Shown: one piece after another, positions 1-5,119 of the stretch
Layout of the letters: each line of letters opens with the position of its first letter
How positions within the stretch are numbered: position 1 is the first letter of the stretch
Assembly: GCA_028697695.1 (NCBI GenBank)
Contig: JAQVEI010000212.1
Span: 1-5,119 of the forward strand
From: Lentimicrobiaceae bacterium
Lineage (GTDB): Bacteria > Bacteroidota > Bacteroidia > Bacteroidales > Lentimicrobiaceae
Length of the DNA stretch: 5,119 nucleotides
Direction: 5' to 3'
Notes under the pieces: model-generated
The model's input: the letters and a program-made list of their open reading frames with translations, nothing else
Told to the model about the DNA's origin: nothing
The model's database searches: none
Program-made: the position numbers and the translations under genes

Positions 1-7
1 CCTACTG

Positions 8-1360
8 CTAAATAATGTTAATGGTTTCCTGAAGTACGCTTTTCAGTATGAAGATATTTCCTGAAGGTTTATTCGTGCAGTCGAAAATCCGGATAACCTT
101 TACCTGACTCTCTTTACATTGGCCGTGAGGCGTTTTTTGAGTGAAGTAACCCTCAATGCTGCCTTGTTCCTTTAAAATTTGTTTCACTTTTAAGCTGTCG
201 TTTTCGTTTTCCCATAGTATGGGCAGCAATTGTGATGCGGTTTTTTGGATGGCGTCCTGCTGTGGAATATGGTAATAGTTCTCCGCTGCCTGATTCCAGA
301 ATATAATTTTATCATCCATGTCAGTAACATACACCACCTCACTTATGTGATCCAGGATGGCTGCATGCAGTTCGAAGATTTTAATGCTGGGTTGACGTTT
401 TATGAATTCTACAAGAATATTCTGTTGACTGAAAATATTGAAAATCTGATTTTTTACCGTTTCAATTTCTTTGTTGCCTGAATTGCGCGAATGGAAACGT
501 TCAGGGTTTTTTTCTGTCAAAACCTGTTTCAGTTCTTTTATGGGTAACTGATAATATCTCCGGATAAAGATCAATATCAAAATTAATAGCGCTGCTACTG
601 CTGAAATTATCCATACGTCTTTTTTTAAGTCACTGATAAGGCTTTCTCTCAAAACCAACGACTTGGTTTTAAGTTGAATACAGGCTATAGGATAATTTGA
701 GGAGCCCTGAAGCACCACTTGACTGATAATTTCATTCCCGCCCGGCTTTGAGGCGTTGAACTCAGGTTCTTTAAACAGGGTGGCCTCACCGCCAGTAAGT
801 GTAGCAATATTTGTAAGTTGCTGCTGATCAAAACGAAGTCCAAAAAACAAATAGGCATTTTGCAGTTTTTTGGCCAGTGAATCGTTTCGGATTATTTCAA
901 TACCGATAACCCGGTAGAGTATGTTATCCGACCAACCATAATAGGTAACTTCCCTTTTGCTGTTTTTTTGAAATACCGGTGCTGATTCAGGCGTTAGTTT
1001 AGTAAGTAAGGTTGCAGGGCCATAAGCTGCCACAGGATTGAGTTGGTCATCCCTCAGCGTCACAAAATCAATCCCGGCATGTCTGAAATAAGTTTGTAAA
1101 GATTGAGAAAATTGCCCGGAATTCAAATGATTGTCATCTTGTTCTTCGATGATAGATGAAAGGCTTCTGATAAAACGATTTTCTGACTCCAACTGTCCCG
1201 TGTAATTTTGTTGCATTTGAGCCTGTATTCTGTGCGTTAGGATTTTTTGCTGATGTGTATAAGTAAAAAATGATGCCCTAAGCATAAAAAACCCAAAAAT
1301 AAGCACAGTAAGAGCAGAGGAAAGAACCAAAAATTGGAATTTATTTCGCAGCATAGTCAT
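8..1360 (-). CDS. Membrane-anchored sensor protein with extracytoplasmic domain and C-terminal PAS domain, no output domain
   Basis: The 450-residue protein is complete, from ATG at 1360-1358 to TAG at 10-8. A hydrophobic segment at about residues 9-27 and a second at 248-267, followed by RRYY, bracket an extracytoplasmic region of about 215 residues. That layout is typical of bacterial sensor receptors, and the region could be a Cache- or CHASE-like fold, though I cannot assign a family. Residues 270-312 (starting QLPIKELKQVL, with a later KEIE) resemble a degenerate HAMP linker. Residues 330-442 form a PAS domain: ILDHISEVVYVTD, then IIFWNQAAENYYHI, ending in a strand GNIFILKSV. In PAS histidine kinases this strand normally leads into the dimerisation/phosphoacceptor domain, but here the protein stops eight residues later, so no kinase, cyclase or receiver domain is encoded. 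A second in-frame ATG lies two codons in, and neither start has a Shine-Dalgarno match. It may signal through a partner encoded beyond the left edge, or be the front half of a broken kinase gene. The sensor architecture is well supported; ligand and output are unknown. Confidence 0.8.
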   Translation of the reverse strand: MTMLRNKFQFLVLSSALTVLIFGFFMLRASFFTYTHQQKILTHRIQAQMQQNYTGQLESENRFIRSLSSIIEEQDDNHLNSGQFSQSLQTYFRHAGIDFVTLRDDQLNPVAAYGPATLLTKLTPESAPVFQKNSKREVTYYGWSDNILYRVIGIEIIRNDSLAKKLQNAYLFFGLRFDQQQLTNIATLTGGEATLFKEPEFNASKPGGNEIISQVVLQGSSNYPIACIQLKTKSLVLRESLISDLKKDVWIISAVAALLILILIFIRRYYQLPIKELKQVLTEKNPERFHSRNSGNKEIETVKNQIFNIFSQQNILVEFIKRQPSIKIFELHAAILDHISEVVYVTDMDDKIIFWNQAAENYYHIPQQDAIQKTASQLLPILWENENDSLKVKQILKEQGSIEGYFTQKTPHGQCKESQVKVIRIFDCTNKPSGNIFILKSVLQETINII

Positions 1361-1626
1361 GTAGGGAGCTTGTAGATAGTGGATGCTTTATGACCATTAA
1401 TGGCTAAGTTTGGTTTTTGTAACCGGGTTGAAAGGGAAATAATCTAACTTATTCAGGCTACAATTGTTTTTTGTTGACACCACACTTTTTTATACATAAT
1501 ATTTCGGGATGAAGCCATGCAATAGCAGCAGTCTTATCGTTTAAAATAAATCTGCAGCCGCCCGGTTATGGTTAATTGCTCCAATCTGTGAACTATTTGT
1601 ATTTTTACTGCCGAATTCTGAAACTT
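1361..1626. other. Divergent intergenic region between sensor and protease genes
   Basis: These 266 bp separate the two divergent genes. All open frames here are very short; for example an ATG at 1568 gives only seven codons. A perfect 10-bp palindrome CCATTAATGG lies at 1394-1403, about 34 bp upstream of the sensor start, and could be a small operator, although such a palindrome also arises by chance. A T-rich stretch at 1461-1493 contains TTGACA at 1474-1479. I found no full match to TAnnTTTG on the minus strand, so the sensor promoter is unassigned. Confidence 0.5.
1576..1607 (+). promoter_or_regulatory. Weak candidate promoter for the secreted protease
   Basis: TTG at 1576-1578 and TATTTTTA at 1600-1607 are 21 bp apart. 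This matches the Bacteroidota -33/-7 pattern (TTG, then TAnnTTTG) except for the last base of the -7 box. It would leave a leader of only about 12 nt before the ATG at 1627. A competing candidate is TTGACA at 1474-1479 with the AT-rich stretch at 1491-1504, which gives a leader over 100 nt long. Neither is strong, and AT-rich DNA yields such matches by chance. Confidence 0.2.
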
Positions 1627-3504
1627 ATGCGTGCACACTCAATTTTTTCATTTTTGTTTTTTGTCATCACTTACATGTGGTCTCCACTGTATGCACAATT
1701 GAGTGAAGGTGGTTTTCCTGTTTCACAAGCTTTTCGTGAAACTGATATGCCCATGATTGTATCTTTACCTCCGCCTGATGTAACTGATCTGTTGAACCAG
1801 GATGATTCCCTGATGCAAATTGGCGCACTTCCACGCATGGGTGTCAACATTAAAGTGGATTATACTTCCTCATCCAATCAAAATTGGAAAAGTACCGGCA
1901 GAGGGACGCAATATTGCCGAACTATGTTTACCTCAGCAGGTGCAGAAGGTATGGCTTTGTATTTCTCTGGCTTTAAATTGCCTTCGGGTGCCCGTATGTT
2001 TGTTTACACACCGGATTACAGCCAATGTCTTGGAGCTTTTACTGAACACAACAACATGCCGCATGGTTATTTCGCTACAGGCCTGTTGCCGGGTGATGCC
2101 ATTATATTGGAATACGAAACTCCACTTGGTTTTACTGAAGGGTTTGTGGTGGATGAGGTCATGTATATGTACCGTCCCTTACCTGCCACTTTACATGATC
2201 GCTCCGGAAGCTGTCAGGTAAATGCTGCCTGCAGTGAAGGTAACGAATGGCGTGACCAGATAAACAGCGTAGTACGCATCATGATAAAAAACGAGAATTT
2301 TAATTTTTGGTGCACCGGTACACTGCTTAACAATACAGCCGCTGATTTCGCGCCCTTGTTGCTTACGGCAGATCATTGTGCTGAAAGTCAGGGTACCTAT
2401 GCTACTCCTGCAGATGTTGCCCGATGGATTTTTTATTTTCAATATCAAACACCTGATTGTGAAAATGCAAATGTAAGCGCAACACAATCATTAACAGGAG
2501 GGGTAAGGCTGGCCAGTAGTACAGCTCTCGGCAATAATGGCAGCGATTTTTATCTGCTGTCACTCAACGATCCCGTACCTGCCGATTATATGCCCTACTA
2601 CGCCGGTTGGGATATTTCCGGAGAATTGTCACCCGAAGGGGTGAGTATTCATCATCCGGGAGGCGATGTTAAAAAGATAAGTAGTTACTCTAAGGCGCTT
2701 TCCTCTACCCAATGGGGAAATAAACCCGACACTCATTTTAAAGTATACTGGAGTGAAACCGAAAATGGGCATGGCACCACCGAGGGCGGATCATCCGGCT
2801 CTCCGTTATTTAATCAGGCCGGATACGTTATAGGCCAGCTTACCGGTGGAGAATCGAGTTGCAATAAACCCAACTTCCCGGATTATTATGGGAAAATTTC
2901 AGTTTCATGGGCAGCCAATGGACGGGCTGACAGCATGCAACTTAAACCCTGGCTCGATCCTTTAGACCTGGGAATGGATAAATTGGAGGGATCATTCAAT
3001 ACGCGCCAGGCTTTGGCACGATTTAAAGCAGATTCAGCATTGATTGGAGTGGGAGGGCAGGTACATTTTATTAACCTGTCGTTGGGTAATCCACTTACCT
3101 TTTATTGGGAGTTCGAAGGAGGTGAACCCGCATATAGCAGCCAACCGAACCCACCGGCGATAACGTACCGCAACTCCGGGGTATATAACGTTAAGCTACT
3201 GGTGGCCAATCAGTTTGGCTCTGACAGTTTGATTAGAGAAAAGTACATAAAGGTGGTACCCGGTTTGTTTCCAAACCCTACATCAAATTTGGTTTATGCC
3301 ATTGCCGGTGAACATGGTTCATCGCTGCAACATATAACGGTTACCAATATTCTCGGGCAAGTAGTATACCGCATAAAACCTCCCTTCAAAACCCGCTTCC
3401 TGGCTGAAATAGATTTAAGCGCTTTGCCGGCGGGTTACTATCTGATCACCATTCAGGACGATGCCGGAATATCTACTCAAAAGGTGATGAAGTCTCCTTT
3501 CTGA
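1627..3504 (+). CDS. Secreted lysyl-endopeptidase-like serine protease with PKD-like domain and T9SS sorting domain
   Basis: From ATG 1627 the protein has 625 residues. Residues 1-23 form a signal peptide with a probable cut after LYA, before Q24. An in-frame TTG at 1576 would add 17 residues in front of it and is less likely. A prodomain follows to about residue 190. The catalytic domain (about 191-455) resembles Achromobacter protease I, family S1, as I remember its sequence. The triad is H250 (LLLTADHC), D307 (GSDFYLL) and S390 (GGSSGSPLF). Cysteines 196, 202, 229, 251, 278 and 412 fall where that enzyme forms three disulfides. D419, in PDYYG, sits where its lysine-selecting aspartate lies, and W363 matches its active-site tryptophan, but T406 replaces its histidine 210. 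Residues 464-545 are a PKD-like domain (YWEFEGGEP, later SGVYNVKLLV). Residues 546-622 are a type A T9SS sorting domain (LFPNPTSNL, ITVTNILGQVVY, LSALPAGYYLITI). The enzyme should pass the inner membrane by Sec and the outer membrane by T9SS, ending up surface-bound or released, and cut after lysine. Family and export are firm; lysine specificity is inferred. Confidence 0.92.
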   Translation: MRAHSIFSFLFFVITYMWSPLYAQLSEGGFPVSQAFRETDMPMIVSLPPPDVTDLLNQDDSLMQIGALPRMGVNIKVDYTSSSNQNWKSTGRGTQYCRTMFTSAGAEGMALYFSGFKLPSGARMFVYTPDYSQCLGAFTEHNNMPHGYFATGLLPGDAIILEYETPLGFTEGFVVDEVMYMYRPLPATLHDRSGSCQVNAACSEGNEWRDQINSVVRIMIKNENFNFWCTGTLLNNTAADFAPLLLTADHCAESQGTYATPADVARWIFYFQYQTPDCENANVSATQSLTGGVRLASSTALGNNGSDFYLLSLNDPVPADYMPYYAGWDISGELSPEGVSIHHPGGDVKKISSYSKALSSTQWGNKPDTHFKVYWSETENGHGTTEGGSSGSPLFNQAGYVIGQLTGGESSCNKPNFPDYYGKISVSWAANGRADSMQLKPWLDPLDLGMDKLEGSFNTRQALARFKADSALIGVGGQVHFINLSLGNPLTFYWEFEGGEPAYSSQPNPPAITYRNSGVYNVKLLVANQFGSDSLIREKYIKVVPGLFPNPTSNLVYAIAGEHGSSLQHITVTNILGQVVYRIKPPFKTRFLAEIDLSALPAGYYLITIQDDAGISTQKVMKSPF

Positions 3505-3578
3505 ATATTTAAAACTCACCGGACCTTATATCTTTTCTTTGTCTGGAAACGTACGGAAACGCTAAAGCGATATAAATG

Positions 3579-4565
3579 CTAATGGTTCAATAAGGTTTCA
3601 TTTATAAGGTCGGTAAAAAACTCTTTCAAACTTAAACCCATTGCCGCGGCCTGTTTGGGAACAATGCTGGCTTCAGAAAGTCCCGGAATGGTATTGGCTT
3701 CAAGAAAATAAAACTTCGACATATCTTTTAAAATATAGTCGAACCTTACAATGCCCCTGCAGTTCAATTGACGGTATAACCGAAGCGACAACTGTTTGCA
3801 TTCTGTGGTAAGTTCATCGCTGATGCGTGCCGGTGAGATTTCATCAGCCTTGCCAGAGGTATATTTGGCTTCATAATCAAAAAACTCATTGTGGGGTACC
3901 ACCTCTGTAAGTGGCAGTATTACAGCCTTTCCGTTCTTTTCATAAATGCCACAGGTAACTTCCATACCTTCAATATACTCCTGAATCAGCACCTCTGAAT
4001 CGGTAAGGAATGCTGCCTGAATGGCCGGCTCCAGGCTTTCGGAGTTTTTTACCTTACTCATGCCTACACTGGAACCATTGCTGTTGGGTTTAACAAAGCA
4101 AGGCAGGCCGGTAACCGACAGGATGTCGTTTACATTGTAAAAATCACGTTGATGCAAATATACTGTTCTGGCAACATTCAATCCGGCGGATTTAACCACT
4201 TCATTGGTGAAAAATTTGTTGAACGTGAGTGCTGCCGTAGTATGCCCACAGGTGTTATACGGAATATGCATCATATCCAAATACCCCTGCAAAATACCAT
4301 CTTCACCCGGTGTGCCGTGAATGGCAATAAAAGCAGCATCAAAAGTTATTTTTTTGCCTTCCAGTGTCAGCGACAGGTCATTGCGGTCGATCGTATGTTT
4401 ATTGCCATGGACATCTGTATAAAACCATTGGCCCGATGTAACCTCTATGGCATATACATTGTATAAGTCGGGATCAAGATAACGTGCCACAACCTTACCC
4501 GTTTCAACTGATATGGCATACTCTTTTGAGTAACCTCCGGTGAGCAAGAGAATGTTTTTTTTCAT
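3579..4565 (-). CDS. ddl: D-alanine--D-alanine ligase
   Basis: This cytoplasmic ATP-grasp enzyme joins two D-alanines through an acyl-phosphate intermediate, supplying the dipeptide that MurF adds to UDP-MurNAc-tripeptide. At 328 residues it has normal Ddl length. Compared from memory with E. coli DdlB, the conserved points are E15 in GGYSKE, H83 in IHGTPGEDG, the ATP-loop segment PNSNGSSVGMSKV (160-172), K234-Y235 in DYEAKY, R274 and D276 in VRFDY, and E289 and N291 in FLEANTIPGLSEAS with S300 following. The tyrosine of the AKY motif is the residue tied to D-Ala-D-Ala synthesis; D-lactate ligases carry phenylalanine or a different loop there. This is therefore predicted to be a housekeeping, vancomycin-sensitive type. 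The start is ATG at 4565-4563 behind an AT-rich leader with no Shine-Dalgarno match, and the stop is TAG at 3581-3579. It faces the protease gene tail to tail across 74 bp and diverges from the PASTA gene across 226 bp. Nothing looks truncated. Confidence 0.97.
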   Translation of the reverse strand: MKKNILLLTGGYSKEYAISVETGKVVARYLDPDLYNVYAIEVTSGQWFYTDVHGNKHTIDRNDLSLTLEGKKITFDAAFIAIHGTPGEDGILQGYLDMMHIPYNTCGHTTAALTFNKFFTNEVVKSAGLNVARTVYLHQRDFYNVNDILSVTGLPCFVKPNSNGSSVGMSKVKNSESLEPAIQAAFLTDSEVLIQEYIEGMEVTCGIYEKNGKAVILPLTEVVPHNEFFDYEAKYTSGKADEISPARISDELTTECKQLSLRLYRQLNCRGIVRFDYILKDMSKFYFLEANTIPGLSEASIVPKQAAAMGLSLKEFFTDLINETLLNH

Positions 4566-4654
4566 AAAATGTAGTGTTAAAACAAATGTTGCTGCTTTAT
4601 AAGATCAAACAAATGCAGAATTGCAGTGTCGGGTATCATTGAGCTTCATAGTTG

Positions 4655-4662
4655 CAAAATTA
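4655..4662 (-). promoter_or_regulatory. Predicted -7 box of the ddl promoter
   Basis: Read on the minus strand this is TAATTTTG followed by CA, a full match to the Bacteroidota -7 consensus TAnnTTTG. Transcription would start near 4648, giving a leader of about 80 nt to the ddl ATG. The -33 element is weak; the best candidate is TTATG at about 4681-4685 on the minus strand, 18 bp from the -7 box. No experimental support is available here. Confidence 0.5.
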
Positions 4663-4699
4663 TGACAAAACTGTTTAATTCATAACTTTCATTTATTTA

Positions 4700-4707
4700 T
4701 ATCTTTG
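4700..4707 (+). promoter_or_regulatory. Predicted -7 box of the PASTA-protein promoter
   Basis: TATCTTTG followed by CA is a full match to the Bacteroidota -7 consensus TAnnTTTG. The start of transcription would fall near 4714, giving a leader of about 78 nt before the ATG at 4792. The matching -33 element would be TGTTT at about 4673-4677, which is only a partial match with a 22-bp spacer. The box lies on the opposite strand from the ddl box, 37 bp further right. Confidence 0.55.
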
Positions 4708-4791
4708 CATCCATAAACAATATTTCTGACAGCATTCAGTTAATTTTCATAGTTCGGGTCTTTTAGGGCCGGGATATGACAAAAACAGGGT

Positions 4792-5119
4792 ATGAACATA
4801 ATTCAATTTATTAGAACCAGGGTTTTTTGGCGCAATTTAGCGGCCTCAGTTATCCTTACCATAATTATTGCAGCGCTGGTATTGTGGATGTTAAAAGGAT
4901 ATACCCACCATGGTGAATCGGTTACCGTGCCTTCTTTAATTGGCATGATGCCCGGACAGTTTGGCGAGCTTCAGACCATTGAATACTTTGATGTTATTAT
5001 TGTAGATTCCGTTTACGATGCACGTTTACCCAAAGGTTCGGTTGCTATTCAGGATCCTTTACCTGGTGCCAATGTTAAAAAGAACCGGAAGATTTACCTT
5101 ACACTTGTTTCTACGCTTC
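4792..5119 (+). CDS. Membrane-anchored PASTA-domain protein (5' part, runs off the window)
   Basis: The frame opens at ATG 4792 and stays open for 109 codons to the window end, so the C-terminus is missing. A short basic N-terminus (IRTRVFWR) precedes one transmembrane helix at about residues 15-34, so the rest should lie in the periplasm. Residues 43-107 form a PASTA domain: VTVPSLIGM, a middle helix and strand, the motif VAIQDPLPGANVKKNRKIYL, and a closing strand LTLVST. PASTA domains of penicillin-binding proteins and Ser/Thr kinases bind peptidoglycan fragments or beta-lactams. Here no kinase or transpeptidase domain precedes the PASTA domain, so this is a standalone type, as found widely in Bacteroidota, usually with further PASTA repeats. 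Divergence from ddl fits a cell-wall role, but that is inference. A weak AGGG precedes the start. From memory, such genes often lie beside ddl and an rluD-type pseudouridine synthase gene, which may follow to the right. Confidence 0.88.
   Translation, partial: MNIIQFIRTRVFWRNLAASVILTIIIAALVLWMLKGYTHHGESVTVPSLIGMMPGQFGELQTIEYFDVIIVDSVYDARLPKGSVAIQDPLPGANVKKNRKIYLTLVSTL

Noticed and set aside
245..481. 78-codon open frame on the plus strand inside the sensor gene
   Set aside because: It lies antisense to the PAS and linker coding region, and its product has no recognisable domain.
1820..2221. 133-codon open frame on the plus strand within the protease gene
   Set aside because: It is another frame of a strongly supported protease; the product has no domain or family features.
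2191..2487. 98-codon open frame on the minus strand within the protease gene
   Set aside because: It is antisense to the catalytic domain around the disulfide cysteines and triad histidine; there is no independent support for it.
3519..3546. Possible terminator hairpin between the convergent protease and ddl genes (CCGGAC at 3519-3524 with GTCTGG at 3541-3546)
   Set aside because: The stem is only six pairs with one G-U pair, the loop is 16 nt, and no T-run follows. The nearby CGCTAAAGCG at 3560-3569 has at most a three- to four-pair stem. Neither supports an intrinsic terminator call.
3545..3561. Direct repeat GGAAACG spaced by 3 bp
   Set aside because: Two 7-bp copies only, with no third unit and no flanking structure; most likely chance.
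4149..4466. 105-codon open frame on the plus strand within ddl
   Set aside because: It is antisense to conserved Ddl motifs, and its product has no recognisable family.

Overview
The window looks like chromosomal DNA from a member of the Bacteroidota. Three things point there. The secreted protease ends in a type IX secretion (T9SS) type A sorting domain, a system essentially confined to this phylum and close relatives. The best promoter-like elements fit the Bacteroidota -7 consensus TAnnTTTG. None of the starts has a strong Shine-Dalgarno sequence. I cannot place it below phylum level.

Layout, left to right. (1) Positions 8-1360, minus strand: a two-TM membrane protein with an extracytoplasmic sensor region, a degenerate HAMP-like linker and one cytoplasmic PAS domain. 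It stops without any kinase or other output domain. (2) Positions 1361-1626: a 266-bp divergent intergenic region. (3) Positions 1627-3504, plus strand: a secreted lysyl-endopeptidase-like serine protease with signal peptide, prodomain, S1-type catalytic domain, PKD-like domain and T9SS sorting domain. The reading frame is open from a TTG at 1576, but the ATG at 1627 gives a clean signal peptide and is preferred. (4) Positions 3505-3578: a 74-bp gap between converging genes with no convincing terminator. (5) Positions 3579-4565, minus strand: D-alanine--D-alanine ligase (ddl). (6) Positions 4566-4791: a 226-bp divergent region with an almost symmetrical pair of Bacteroidota-type -7 boxes. (7) From 4792, plus strand, to the window end: the start of a membrane-anchored PASTA-domain protein.

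The right half is a cell-wall locus: ddl makes the D-Ala-D-Ala dipeptide of peptidoglycan precursors, and PASTA domains are known as peptidoglycan or muropeptide binding modules in other proteins. The left half (sensor and exported protease) looks unrelated, and I see no evidence that the sensor controls the protease beyond their divergent arrangement.

I see no mobile element, CRISPR array, RNA gene or clearly new system. The points most worth a second look are the PAS sensor without an output domain, the altered active-site neighbourhood and maturation site of the protease, and the interleaved divergent promoters between ddl and the PASTA gene.
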